Assembly (NCBI RefSeq): GCF_051020985.1
Contig: NC_135002.1
Coordinates: forward strand, 1,612,001-1,676,000
DNA length: 64,000 nt
Direction of reading: 5' to 3'
Source: Nomia melanderi
Taxonomy: Eukaryota > Arthropoda > Insecta > Hymenoptera > Halictidae
The first letter of the stretch is position 1, and each line of letters starts with the position of its first letter. The notes under the pieces were generated by a model. The model had not been told where the DNA came from. It saw only the letters and a list, made by a program, of their open reading frames with translations, and made no database searches. Position numbers and translations under genes: made by a program. Below are positions 49,101 through 56,966 of this stretch, piece after piece.

Positions 49101-52091
49101 GCACCGCCGCGAAATAAAACTACCAACACGACTGTCAGTCACCGGAACAACAGCACGACGGATGGACCCGATAAACTCGGTAAGCACAATTAAAACGAGA
49201 AACAATTTCGCGGAGCCACGATCCGTCTTCAGTGCACGCGCGCTTTCGACTGACGATCTTGTAACCGGAAGTGTGCAATTTATGAATCGATGTATCGAGA
49301 TGTTCCTTGGAGTTACTGAAATAATTGGTTGAGTGAAACCGTTTGGAAACTAAGGATGTAGGAATATTTCATGATGTATATAAACACAGGTATTTAACGA
49401 TTTCATAGAGTAAAATATAGTAAATGAGTAATATATAATATTAAATCATTTGTTTGAATTGCAATATTATTGCACTTGGTATAGCTGAATGGCAATGCTT
49501 TAGGTAGTATTGTTTATAATATAGAAACGTTTTTAAGTAATCATTGTTGGATTAAGTGAACTATAGTAATTTGATTTGGTTAAAATCGACCGATTTTTCA
49601 GACTTAACCTCTAATTGACGCTTTTCGCGGTACGAACAAGAAGTATGTAACCGCCATAAAATTGGCGGGAGTTTTTGGCGCGAGATTCGAAATCGGAATT
49701 GAATGTTTCTCTCATAACTTTGATTTCAAAATTAAGTAATCAGTTAACTGAAACTTTCATACACTCAGGCGTGAAAGTTTAACGTCATAACGTGAAAGTT
49801 ACAAAATATATTCTTTTCATGAAATTATCGAAATTATCGAATACATTGTTAACTGGTATTTACCCTTAGCTCTCCAGGTTGTTTTGTAATCTATCAACAA
49901 CTGCAACTAATTTTTATAGTATTCTCAGCGAAAGTTAGAAATACTATAACATTTCTTCGATCTTGGTTATGTGATAATGGTTAACGGCTAAATCAGAACT
50001 AATAAGAAATATTGTTTCAGGCACGAACGACGCAGCGGAGACCTCGAAACCGGAAAAAGACCTCGACCAGAGCGGTCGCGCGCAGGAGATCGCGGTGACC
50101 GTGGCGGATCCACCGTTGCCCCAGGCATCAGCCACCGGTACAATCAGCTTGTTACCTACACCGCCAACAGACTTCTTAATCTACCTAGCTAAATGATCAT
50201 ACACGGCTCGCGAAAGGTTCATGGATCATCCGGTTCATAACTACCCATCGCATATATCGCAACACCACGCTGGTGGAGTCTGTCTCTGTCTCTGTCTCTG
50301 TCATCGTCATGTTCTGTCTCTGTGAACGAAACCCTTGACGAAACCAGGGTGTCAAGTTTCTGGCTCGGGTGGTCATTCGATCAAAAAAACTCTCGGACAA
50401 AGCTGTTCTCATTAAAACGGACAAAACTAATCACTTCGTCTCTCTTCCCTAGAAGAAGACATCAACTCTGCTATTCGTCGGGGATCTATCGGGGTTAGCT
50501 AACCAAACCGTCTACCGAGTGGCCAGATTCGTTCTCTAATCGCTCGTTATTCTCGCCTACCACTTCATCGTCACCCATCGATTACGTGTCTCTGTCAAAC
50601 TCTCCTCTCTCTGCCTCTCTTCTAATTCTTTCTATGTCATACTGCCTCTGTCTTCCTGTCTCTAAACTACTGGGGTAGTTCCGGCTGAGATGGCCCGTTT
50701 TTATATTAATTCTTGAGCTCTAAATTGTTCTTGTATTAATTCTTGAGTCTATGTTCTAAATTGTTCTTGTATTAATTCTCGAGTCTACGTTCTAAATTGT
50801 TCTCAGTGATACACTGAGTCTTCCATGGTAACCTGTTTAACCAGTTAACTGTGGAATTTAGTTGGGAAAACTATTCTATTTTACACAATGAAAATGACAT
50901 TAACTCCTTGCCCTACAATATCGTGTCAGACTAGTGAAGATTTCAAATAGAATTTAGTAAACACAAATATTCAGTTTGAATGCAAGTTACATATTATCTC
51001 TCAATTATTAGAAATTATAAACTGCGACAGTATGTTAGGAACTCAATGACTCCTTTCAGTTTCATTTTCCTAATATTCTATTTAGAAGACTTATTAGATC
51101 TCAAATTGCCCCCTTAACCCTTTGAACTCCATAGGCTCCAATATTACAGGAATAACATTAGATATTTCAATGAATCTTAAAAAACCTACCCTCCAATTGT
51201 TAGATTTTTCACACATCCAAATTTTGCACTAAGGAAAATAAAAGATCTAAGAAATGTTACAGCATCCTTCATTTTCACTAGAGACACTATAAAAATTGCA
51301 ATTGCTAGATTACAAAACCATCTGGAGTGCTAAGGGTTAAAAATCAAACCCACGTTGAAACACTGGTTCCAAGTATTCCTCGCCAAGCTGACACAATATT
51401 GTAAATCAAAGAGTTAACTCTCCGCTGAACCTGGGCCATCTCCACCGACTTCCAACGCAACAATAACTCGTACCGCACATCGATGCTCTCTGTGGCCGGC
51501 ACCCTGTCGGCCGGCACACTTGTTCGTGGTGTGCTAACGCATCATCCATACCCGACACACCGCGCGTCACCGTTGGGGCAGCTAACCAGGCCTTCTTCTC
51601 TAGTCTCCTCCCCCCGAGCACTAGCACCACGGAATAATGAATCGGGTTCCAAACGACCAGGTCGACCGTCGTTAAGGAATCCCGCGCTAAGGCGCAGGAT
51701 AAGCACTACGCTAGCACCTAGAACAGACTCGACCGCTAGGACCACCGCGCGGAACGCCGCGAGGCCGAGGGACAGGGCGGCTGCGCAGAACGCGACGGCC
51801 AGGCCGAGACGACCGCAGGTCGCCGACTACGACTATTACGAGGACGAGGAGGAGCCGGTGGTGGGCAGGTCCACGTACAACGGCAAGCTCTTCCTAACGA
51901 GCAAGGGTAGCATCCGGTGCCTGGACCAGGGCAACTTCCCGCATCCGTACTCCTGCCGGAAGTTCATCACCTGCGCGAGGATGGTGAACGGAATGGTGGT
52001 CGGCGCCGAGTACACCTGCCCCGACAAGCTCTCCTTTGACCCCGTCGGCGGCATCTGCAACTGGTCCGCCGGCCTCGGGTGCAAGGAGTAA
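13127..52091 (+). CDS. Cht6: chitinase 6 (group VI, GH18 plus CBM14), multi-isoform
   Basis: Secreted endochitinase acting on chitin of cuticle or tracheal matrix; long proteins with GH18, CBM14 and a huge Ser/Thr-rich tail define insect Cht6. Exons: 13127-13135, 29022-29082, 34025-34207, 34726-34985, 35671-35925, 36317-36502, 36903-37168, 37726-38192, 38567-38689, 39018-39482, 39775-40060, 40368-40562, 40642-40725, 40990-41058, 41127-41577 (or to 43608, or to the stop at 44385), 44775-46661, 49014-49179, 50021-50137, 51604-52091. The start MDW plus exon 2 (LLLSLSILLATIQ) forms a signal peptide. Splicing from 41577 gives about 2005 aa, from 43608 about 2680; reading on to the stop at 44385 gives about 2055 aa without the second CBM14. 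The path from 46661 to 49014 is the least certain. Phases agree elsewhere. Confidence 0.85.
13223..13458 (-). mobile_element. TTAA element, CCCTTTGCACTCG family, inverted
   Basis: Reading from the right end, the element starts TTAACCCTTTGCACTCGAG and runs to a decayed TTAA at 13223. It lies head to head with the copy at 13491-13719, with a 33-bp fragment of the other end of the family between them. Confidence 0.75.
13491..13719 (+). mobile_element. TTAA element, CCCTTTGCACTCG family
   Basis: 229 bp bounded by TTAA and ATAA, with terminal inverted repeats CCCTTTGCACTCGA and (inverted) CCCTTTGCACTCGA. The same family occurs at 33225-33413, 35943-36243, 37187-37511 and 57404-57703, and as fragments near 17040-17095, 22850-23010, 39545 and 40760. 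Non-autonomous, no open frame. Confidence 0.85.
13716..13850. mobile_element. TTAA element, CACTAGATTT family
   Basis: The left end reads AACACTAGATTTTCGA and the right end, read inwards, TTAACACTAGATTTACGAAC. It shares its left boundary with the end of the preceding element. A relative with CACTAGCTTCACG and CACTAGGTTTACG ends is at 14756-14975. Confidence 0.7.
14756..14975. mobile_element. TTAA element, CACTAG family variant
   Basis: 220 bp from TTAACACTAGCTTCACG to CGTAAACCTAGTGTTAA. The interior resembles 13716-13850 in its right half (gggaac.a.aggataaa). No coding sequence. Confidence 0.65.
19304..19538 (+). mobile_element. TTAA element, CCCTTAGCACTCC / CCCTTTGAACTC family
   Basis: 235 bp with two different but related ends: CCCTTAGCACTCCAG at the left and, inverted, CCCTTTGAACTCTGTAGGC at the right. 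Full relatives are at 22611-22846 and, in reverse, 51114-51340. Fragments are at about 16940-17026, 18541-18610 and 49862-49967. Confidence 0.8.
22611..22846 (+). mobile_element. TTAA element, CCCTTAG / CCCTTTGAACTC family
   Basis: 236 bp with intact TTAA at both ends. It matches 19304-19538 along its length with scattered differences, including the shared tract GCAATATTGGAG before the right end. Confidence 0.8.
24880..25370. repeat. minisatellite of GAAGCTTTG-like units
   Basis: About 490 bp of a degenerate 8-10-bp unit, GCTTTGAA / CTTTGGAA, on the plus strand. Its reverse complement (CAAAGCTTC, CAAACTTCC) resembles the array at 26098-26490, so the two arrays face each other across about 730 bp. 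Confidence 0.85.
26098..26490. repeat. minisatellite of CAAACTTC units
   Basis: About 390 bp of the 9-bp unit CAAACTTCC with variants (CAAACTTTC, CAAACCTCC). Its right third drifts towards CAAACCTCC. It is complementary in type to 24880-25370. Confidence 0.9.
27528..27678. mobile_element. TTAA element, CACTAGAACTACCGA family (short)
   Basis: 151 bp from TTAATATTAGAACTACG to CGGTAGTTCTAGTGTTAA. It includes the subterminal tract CAGTCAGAATGACTGG, which is itself a short palindrome and is also present at 36056-36074. Confidence 0.7.
27912..28175. repeat. tandem duplication carrying a TTAA-element end
   Basis: TTAACACTAGAACTACCGAG starts at 27912 and again at 28065, a 153-bp period. Each is followed by the same roughly 110-bp tract, including gattaacacgcaattcct and the attattttcagtttc string. 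The repeated unit is one end of the CACTAGAACTACCGA family plus flank. Confidence 0.8.
28601..28780. repeat. tandem copies of one transposon end
   Basis: The terminus CCCTTAGCACTCCAGATGG and its next 40 bp are repeated in tandem starting near 28604, 28659, 28710 and 28766 (periods 55, 51 and 56 bp). The same sequence occurs once as the left end of the complete elements at 19304 and, inverted, at 51340. Confidence 0.85.
30885..31500. repeat. AT-rich minisatellite, TAGATTTTTC units
   Basis: About 600 bp of degenerate repeats built from TAGATTTTTC and TATAGGTTTC, with the compound unit about 28-32 bp long. It decays towards the right. It is noncoding. Confidence 0.85.
32486..32715. mobile_element. 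TTAA element, CACGTT family, partial
   Basis: The interior (32550-32715) matches 1010-1167 closely and ends CAACGTGTTAA. At its left it carries the palindromic CCACATGTGGTACACG tract, shared with 48495-48520. The left TTAA end is not clear. Confidence 0.65.
33225..33413 (+). mobile_element. TTAA element, CCCTTTGCACTCG family
   Basis: 189 bp from TTAACTCGTTGCACTC to GAGTGCAAAGGGTTAA, with the family's usual subterminal GAGAAACTTCC before the right end. The left end has diverged. Confidence 0.75.
35130..35555. repeat. AT minisatellite in Cht6 intron 4
   Basis: Degenerate units of about 25-30 bp built from AGTATTATAAAAGTATTGG and similar. They fill most of the intron between the catalytic-motif exon and the next one. 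Confidence 0.85.
35943..36243 (-). mobile_element. CCCTTTGCACTCG-family element interrupted by another
   Basis: The outer element runs from TTCACCCTTTGCAC to TTTGCAAAGGGTTAA. It is split by the element at 36037-36220. Removing the insert and one TTAA leaves a continuous sequence that matches other family copies (for example around 22855-22915), so this is a clean nested insertion. Confidence 0.8.
36037..36220 (+). mobile_element. nested TTAA element, CACTAGAACTA family
   Basis: 184 bp with TTAA at both ends and inverted termini CACTAGAACTATCG / CACTAGAACCACTG. It has inserted into the TTAA of another element. Its interior includes GACTGG and TCTATTGTTACAG tracts shared with 27528-28175. Confidence 0.85.
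36516..36775. repeat. 65-bp tandem repeat, four copies
   Basis: Units begin with TAGTCTAG at 36516, 36581, 36646 and 36711, an exact 65-bp period. Each contains gaatctagtgcatgtgaaat or a close variant. A further partial copy lies at about 36822-36880. It lies in Cht6 intron 6. Confidence 0.92.
37187..37511 (+). mobile_element. CCCTTTGCACTCG-family element with a nested insert
   Basis: The left end TTAACCCTTTGCACTCGAG and the right end TTCCGAGTGCAAAGGGT belong to the family. The interior is interrupted at a TTAA by a 165-bp element (37223-37387). Confidence 0.8.
37223..37387. mobile_element. nested TTAA element, CCCCATGCCCTATG family
   Basis: 165 bp from TTAACCCCATGCCCTATG to CGATTAGGGTTAA, inserted at a TTAA inside 37187-37511. 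Only the outer CCC is shared by the two ends. A possible relative of the left end is at 50900 (TTAACTCCTTGCCCTAC). Confidence 0.7.
37726..38192 (+). other. Cht6 basic linker exon (exon 8)
   Basis: This 467-nt exon joins the GH18 domain to the first CBM14. It encodes about 156 residues, very rich in Arg, Lys, Ser and Asp/Glu with no Cys, and ends in a Thr/Pro-rich hinge (LTTPEPPTTPDPGSG). It is probably disordered. Confidence 0.85.
38274..38483. mobile_element. TTAA element, CACTAGAACTACC family
   Basis: 210 bp from TTAACGCTAGAACTACC to GCTAGTTCTAGTGTTAA, in Cht6 intron 8, about 80 bp before the CBM14 exon. Confidence 0.75.
38567..39077 (+). other. first CBM14 chitin-binding domain of Cht6
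   Basis: Encoded by exon 9 (38567-38689) and the start of exon 10 (39018). Six Cys are present: DFKC, PRDC, YFWC, FTCPSG, DSCDYP and NVVC, the peritrophin-A pattern. The intron falls exactly after the PSG of FTCPSG, before LVFN. Confidence 0.9.
38727..38854. mobile_element. short CACTAGAACTACCGA-family element
   Basis: 128 bp from GATAACACTAAAACTACCGA to AGCTCTAGTGTTAA inside the intron that splits the CBM14 domain. Its interior (about 38758-38840) is repeated at about 38905-38985. Confidence 0.65.
40368..41058 (+). other. three symmetric phase-2 cassette exons of Cht6 (12-14)
   Basis: Exons 40368-40562 (195 nt), 40642-40725 (84 nt) and 40990-41058 (69 nt) are each divisible by three. Each ends in a codon split after AG, so that the joined codon gives Ser-Arg. 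Any of them could be skipped without changing frame. They encode acidic and Ser/Thr/Arg-rich peptides. Confidence 0.8.
41127..44385 (+). other. giant Ser/Thr/Arg-rich exon of Cht6 (exon 15)
   Basis: The exon opens at 41127 with AG|G TAC and stays open for about 1086 codons to a TGA at 44383-44385. Composition is Ser/Thr/Glu/Arg-rich with no Cys-rich domain. A basic motif recurs: LLRKRPVTSTTS, FVRRRPVESS, LFIRRRPVTSTTS, FYARRPATSTES. Two strong phase-0 donors lie inside it, AAG|GTGAGT at 41577/41578 and AAG|GTGAGC at 43608/43609. Both join in frame to the acceptor at 44774/44775. Long open frames on the minus strand here are shadows of the high GC content. Confidence 0.82.
44386..44774 (+). 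other. region between Cht6 exons 15 and 16
   Basis: This is the 3' UTR start if exon 15 is terminal, and an intron otherwise. A donor-like CA|GTGAGG sits at 44381/44382, but using it would be phase 2 and would break the frame of exon 16. The acceptor TTTTCAG ends at 44774. Confidence 0.55.
44775..46700 (+). other. second large Ser/Thr-rich exon of Cht6 (exon 16)
   Basis: It starts VAGSEAIRLPTLKEL and stays open to a TAG at 46698-46700. The likely donor is GAG|GTCAGT at 46661/46662 (phase 0); AAG|GTGAAC at 46343/46344 is an alternative, also phase 0. A repeat of about 40 residues occurs three times at about 45830-46145 (each with KKEDR or KEDR, then ENVTET or ENITEA, then SESST or similar). 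If unspliced at the 3' end, the protein stops at 46700, and tandem AATAAA signals at 46848-46859 could end the mRNA. Confidence 0.8.
47567..47788. mobile_element. TTAA element, CACGTTGAGTGC family
   Basis: 222 bp from CTAACACGTTGAGTGCTG to GGCACCCAACGTGTTAA. The ends are inverted copies with a mismatch in the outer TTAA. Confidence 0.7.
48104..48283. mobile_element. TTAA element, CCCTTTGCGGACG family
   Basis: 180 bp with TTAA at both ends; left terminus CCCTCTGCGGACG, right terminus (inverted) CCCTTTGCGGAAG. Fragments of the same family are near 16230-16300, 28827-28990, 37530-37640 and 40157-40300. Confidence 0.8.
48477..48575. mobile_element. 99-bp TTAA element, CACGTT family
   Basis: Smallest copy: TTAACACGTTCAGTGCCACG at the left and the inverted TTAACACGTTCCGTGCCACG at the right, with 16 of 16 or nearly all bases after TTAA matching. 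The palindrome CCACATGTGG lies just inside the left end. It is a deletion form of the element at 742-1167. Confidence 0.85.
49014..50137 (+). other. Cht6 exons 17 and 18
   Basis: 49014-49179 (phase 0 in, phase 1 out; encodes VNTTKSTVTSLRTPG and a Thr/Asn/Arg-rich tail, donor GGTAAGC) and 50021-50137 (phase 1 to 1; GTNDAAETSKPEKDL). The intron between them holds a fragment of the CCCTTAG element family at 49862-49967. Confidence 0.65.
50138..51603 (+). other. Cht6 intron 18
   Basis: 1.47 kb, with a TCTCTG-type run at 50280-50310, many short direct repeats at 50710-50810 and a complete TTAA element at 51114-51340. No coding signal is supported. Confidence 0.6.
51114..51340 (-). mobile_element. 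TTAA element, CCCTTAG / CCCTTTGAACTC family, inverted
   Basis: 227 bp bounded by intact TTAA; left end CCCTTTGAACTCCATAGGC, right end GGAGTGCTAAGGG. Same family as 19304-19538 and 22611-22846. Confidence 0.85.
51604..52091 (+). other. terminal Cht6 exon with second CBM14
   Basis: A basic Arg/Ala-rich stretch leads into an acidic DYDYYEDEEEP patch and then a six-Cys chitin-binding domain: SIRCLDQGNFPHP, YSCRKF, ITCARM, YTCPDK, GICNW and GLGCKE. The protein stops two residues after the sixth Cys (KE, then TAA at 52089). The acceptor TTCTCTAG ends at 51603 with phase 1, matching exon 18. Confidence 0.88.
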
Positions 52092-52108
52092 ACCTATGCT
52101 TCGGCAAT

Positions 52109-52345
52109 GGCAATGTCGTTACCAGTTGGGTTGTACAATGTTACCAATTAGGTTCTACAATGTTACCAATTGGATTGTACAATGTCGATACCAATTGGAT
52201 TCTACAATGTTACCAATTGGATTGTATACTGTCGTTATCAATTAGGTTGTATAATGTCGTTACCAATTGGATTGTACAATGTTGATACCAATGAGGTTCT
52301 ACAATGTCGTTACCAATTAGGTCCTACAATGTTACCAATTAGGTT
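52109..52345. repeat. 22-25-bp tandem repeat just after the Cht6 stop
   Basis: About ten units of the type TTACCAATTGGATTGTACAA with TGT or TGTCG endings begin 18 nt after the stop codon. Units differ by GG/AG and TGT/TCT variants. Confidence 0.92.
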
Positions 52346-52532
52346 TCACCTACGGTGCGATTATTGCCAGTTGACGAAGCAAGGTATAACATACCTTTGT
52401 AGAAAGGTATAAATATCTGTATAGGCAGCCCTCTCATGACACGGTTTCGCTCTAAAATGAAGAGACAATTGCGAGAACCTTTGTATAACACTGTACTTGT
52501 ACAGCATTAGATAATATGATTGTTTAACATAT

Positions 52533-52751
52533 TTAACACTACAACTACCGAGCAGTTACACCTTTCGAAGTTCCTCTGTAGAAAGTCTAAGAGCGTATCT
52601 ATTCAAATTGATCCAGAATTCAATTTGTGCATTGCTAAATCAATGTTTTCAACAATTTCTCAGAGAAGTCTGAAGATTTGTCAAAGAAATCTTTTCAATC
52701 ATTACAAAAAGAAGAGGAATGGTCATTTCGACACGGTAGTTTTAGTGTTAA
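52533..52751. mobile_element. TTAA element, CACTAGAACTACCGA family, in the 3' UTR
   Basis: 219 bp from TTAACACTACAACTACCGAG to CGGTAGTTTTAGTGTTAA. If transcribed with Cht6, its inverted ends could pair in the mRNA. Confidence 0.8.
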
Positions 52752-53038
52752 TTAAATTATCTTGTACACGGTTTCAGTTTCTAGGAACCTACCGTGTTAC
52801 AGGAGGGTTACCTGTACTATTTGATCAACGGATCGTAGAGATCGCGAACAGGGGACGAGGAGGAACGTGGTAATGGGTGTCCAACGTGTCCGAGGTTGGC
52901 CAAAATGTATAAATTCTTAGTGTTATAATAAGAGAATATTGTAAATAAATCAAGCGGAAGATGTAATGGAGTGAAATTCTTGAAAATCTGGAATAGACGT
53001 TTTGGCTAGCCTGATATCGTGGTTCTATGGGGTTACAA

Positions 53039-53063
53039 AAGTGTCGACGTTATGTCGACACTT
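53039..53063. other. perfect hairpin in the Cht6 3' UTR
   Basis: The arms AAGTGTCGAC (53039-53048) and GTCGACACTT (53054-53063) are perfect inverted repeats around the 5-nt loop GTTAT. It sits between the two polyadenylation signals. Confidence 0.8.
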
Positions 53064-53619
53064 GAGACAAGACATTCGGTTGCAGTTTTCGGTACAGCTG
53101 TCGATTCGATCGACGGGAGATCGCGTGGAGCTTTGGGAACGGTTGCAATTTTTTGATCTTCGAATGGACCAAGGGTTGGACACCCATGTTCTATGGTAAA
53201 GATGGACGCGATAGCAAAGGATACGTATCGGTACGCAGCCAGCCATATTCGATGGAGGAGCGGTGATATTATCGTTTAAAGAAATGTGTCCTCGTGTAAA
53301 TATTCTCGAGTTGTTGTATATAAGTAGGCTTAGCGCGACGTGAACGTCGAGGAACAGGCCGAGTCCTCCGAGAGAACCTCCGTGAACCTCGGTCGAGACG
53401 TTCACGTGGATGTACGCGAATATGTTTGATGACAACGAAATTGTTCTTCTTCTTTTTCTATTTGAAATAAACGCATCGTTCTACTACACGCCTACGAGAC
53501 CGTTTATTTGGGTGCATTGCCTCGCTTGCTGGGGGACCAAGATGGCGTCGCGAGTAGGGATGGTTTCAGATTTGGGAAACTACTTTTCGTTCGAACTTTT
53601 GATGTTGGGACGTTTCGAG

Positions 53620-54055
53620 TTGGAAGTTTTGGTATTGTAATTTCTGGTGTTCGAATTTTTGATGTTCGAATGTTTGGTATTCGAACTTTTGATGTTCAGA
53701 GTTTTGGTAATCGAACTTTTGATGTTTAAATTTATTATTATTCAAACTTCTAGTGTTCAAATTTTCGGTAATCAAACATTAGATATTCAAATTTTTTATT
53801 TTAAAACCTTTGATGTTCAAATTTTTAGTATTCAAACTTCTAATGTTTACATTTTTAGTATTCAAACTTCTAATGTTCAAATTTTTGATTTTTAAACCTT
53901 CGATGTTCAAATTTTTAGTATTCAAACTTCTAATGTTCAAACTTTCGTTAACCAAACATTAGAAGTTCAAATGTTTGATAATCAAACATTTGACATTCAA
54001 ACTTCTGGTGTCCAAATATTCAGCATTCAAACTTTCCACATCAAACCCTACCCAA
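53620..54055. repeat. degenerate TTCAAA-type array between Cht6 and Actn
   Basis: About 430 bp of loosely repeated GTTCGAA / GTTCAAATTTTT / TATTCAAACTTC strings with TGATG or TAATG spacers. It lies in the convergent intergenic region. No gene. Confidence 0.75.
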
Positions 54056-54979
54056 AACTTGCAAAACGAAACGAATGAAAGATACTGGACATCAGGGTAC
54101 TTACAACGAACTCGAACCCATCTCTAGTCGCGGGAATAGTTAATCGGTTCTCCGACCGCTCCACCACTCACATTTCCTTCATTTCTCCTTTTTATTTGTT
54201 TCCCTCGTATTCTGACTTTACAATATCGTTCCGTTCGTCGGCAAAGTGGAAACGGATTGAAATCAAGATTCGGGACCATCGATATCGGTGTGTCGCGACA
54301 CAGTTTGAACGGTTGAACAGAATATCATGAAATCAAATGAAACCGCATATATATATATAATTACAAGTGAACAATCGATCGATGAGAATGTACCACGTGT
54401 GCATCGTTCGAATGATAAATTTCCCTTTTCTCCTCTCCTCTTTTCGAGCCGTACACCTATACAACATACATAATATACGTTACGCAATTTTCGGATTCGT
54501 TACATTTCGTCCTGACAAACATCGATAAATTTCCTTTTCTTTCCTCGTTTCTCCATTTCATTTTTCCCTTTCTCTCTTTCTTATATCGCAATACGGCGCA
54601 CAACTTGTGTTCTGTGTGTCTCCATATGTATGCACGGTATGTATGCGTGTGTGCACGTGTCAGTGTTCGTGTCGAGATGTATACTGTTCGATTGACTTTC
54701 CTGTAGCTCTTTGTTTTCCTTGATATTTTTCATTATCGTTTCACTTTTCGCTTTTTTTTTTCCATTTTTTATTCGCCCTCTCGGACGAAAGAGTAGAGAT
54801 GCGAGAAACCAAAGAAAGAACTCTCAAGAAAACGGCGTTAAAGATAGACAATGAGTTAAAGCGTTAAGCCTCGAAGCGAAATTAAAAATTGTTACAGTAT
54901 ACACGTCTCTCTTCCTCTCGGATAAAGTAATCGCATTTTCACACACGAGCGTATTTTTTTTTTTTCGTTTTAATGGTCT

Positions 54980-55095
54980 TACAGTAGTAATAATAATAAT
55001 AATAGTAATCATAATAATAATAATAGTAGTAGTAATAATAATAGTAATAGTAATAATAATAATAATTATAATTATAATTATAATAATAGTAGTAA
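54980..55095. repeat. AAT/AGT microsatellite
   Basis: An imperfect trinucleotide run of AAT with AGT and TAT interruptions, in the probable Actn 3' UTR. Confidence 0.9.
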
Positions 55096-55574
55096 TGATT
55101 TGGACGACAATGATTCGACTAAATGATCGGTGTTCGTTCCAAGCTGCCGCTCAGCGTAACACGGTGCGGTCACTAACACACACACACGACACAAGGTAAA
55201 TGGCAGCTGCTTGCGTTCGGAAAGATTTTACAATGAACAGGTCCTATATATATTACATGTGGCCTTTCTCGTTCCTTTTCCTTCTCTCCCCCCCTATACT
55301 CATATGTTCCCCCCCCATCGTTCCCTTTTAATCGGATCACTTCTCTCAAATATTTATAAAAATAAATACCTCGAAAAAGTGGCGTGTTCGTTTCGCTAAC
55401 CGTGTAATTAATTAATTATTCGGAACAATAATAAATAAATCATTTAATTCAAATAAATAAATAATTTGCTTTTTCTTTAGCATCGTTTCGCGTTCCCTTT
55501 ATCGTTTGTAATGGTACGATTCTCGCTGAAGTGCAAAGAGCGCGGCTCGTTCGTCCTCGTTTCCCTTTTTCCAT

Positions 55575-55640
55575 TTTTCTCTCACTCTCTCACTCTCTCT
55601 CTCTCTCTCTCTTCTTCTTCTTCTTCTTCATCTTCTTCGT
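55575..55640. repeat. CT and CTT microsatellite
   Basis: A (CT)n run is followed by (TTC)n. It lies in the probable Actn 3' UTR; the acidic/basic frame on the minus strand there is produced by the repeat. Confidence 0.9.
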
Positions 55641-56966
55641 CTAAAAAATTCGTGGCTCGCCGCGGCCGGCTTTTCATCATATATATATAAAAAAATATGA
55701 ACGTTTTCTGTTCGATTTTCGAGCGTTTTACAAATTTGTTTTCTGGTTCCTTAGCGAGAAAGTCGACTCGTACGTACATACGGTGTGCAAGGATCACCAA
55801 AAAGAAGTTCGTCACGGTGTGTATCGTTGATCATCCCTCGACTTATACACGTACATCGTGAATTCCCGATATGGCGTCGCGCTCCCCGTCGATCCCCGCG
55901 CCCCGCGACGTTCCCCGAGCCGATCCCCGCCCGGAGCGACCGACCGCGAACACCGTTGCGTGTAGGAACTATGTATTCGAGCGCAACGAATGCGGCTGAT
56001 CGGTCGACTCGATCCGAGACGAGGAAAGGACTCTATCCATTATTCCCGAAGTTACCATTACAATTCTCACGCGTAAGGCTGCGGCATCGACGTCGGCGAC
56101 GATGAGACGCGAGACGCGTCCTCGACTCCTCTTTTTCCCATCTTCCTTGAAATATATTACTCGTTTTCGGCACAGCTTCGTTGCTCCTTTCCCGGGAGGC
56201 GTTCGCAGGAAAGGAAATGCTTGGCTTATGTTCCGTTTCTTCTCCTTTCTCTGTTTTTCGTTTTTATTCCTTTTTTCTTCTTTTTCGCTTTTGTTCATCG
56301 TTGGTACTCGCGTGACTTATCTTTCTCTCTCTCTCTCTCTCTCTGCGGGGGACGACGTTTATATACAATTCAAGTGTTAACTTACTAATTATAGGATTCG
56401 TCGTAGACATTAGGCAAGAAGCGAACGTTCTAGATGAGCCCGTCGCGTTCGGCCGCGTGCCGCCGCTCGAACGCCAAGGTACCCGGAAGTAGGACACTTA
56501 TTGTCACTGTACAGACTTACTCTGAGCGCGAGCTGCCTGCATTGAGCATTCCCCGGGGATCTCTGGTCTAGGAGACGGTGGTCCTAGGGAAGGAAGAGAC
56601 CGGCGTATCAAAATTGTTTCTCGAGTTCGACTACCTCGGTGTAGGCGTACCCTAGCGTTCGGAACGGCGCCACGGGCCTACGGTAAAATCGCTGACGCTC
56701 GTGCACGGCGTATTAAGACTATCTGAAGCGCCCCGTTCCCCGTTTCTCGCCCTCCATCGAAACGCTCCGAGCATTGTACTGCACTTCTTTGATACTAAAT
56801 TAATGGTTCCCTGACCGCGTCCTTGTTCCTGACTTGTAGAGCCTGCGTTCGAGTACCAAGAAGGAAAAACCGTAGAGCAAACTTTCGCGGGGATCTTTTG
56901 TCACTTGCTTTTCGACCGGGAATCGTCCGAAAACGTGTTCTCTTCCGCTGCGCTGATATGTATAAT

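Larger units (their letters stand above)
52092..53480 (+). terminator. Cht6 3' UTR
   Basis: Two AATAAA signals, at 52944-52949 and 53466-53471, suggest short and long UTR forms. Inside are a tandem repeat (52109-52345), a TTAA element (52533-52751) and a perfect hairpin (53039-53063). Confidence 0.6.
54190..56966 (-). terminator. Actn 3' UTR region
   Basis: Downstream of the Actn stop on the minus strand. Candidate AATAAA signals read on that strand lie at 56263-56268, 54768-54773 and 54191-54196, so the UTR may be 0.7 to 2.8 kb. It contains an ATT/AAT repeat (54980-55095), a CT/CTT run (55585-55640) and pyrimidine-rich tracts. The frames in it are short and featureless. Confidence 0.5.

Noticed and set aside
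55582..55815. 77-codon minus-strand frame with Glu/Arg repeats
   Set aside because: It is a product of the CT/CTT microsatellite in the probable Actn 3' UTR.
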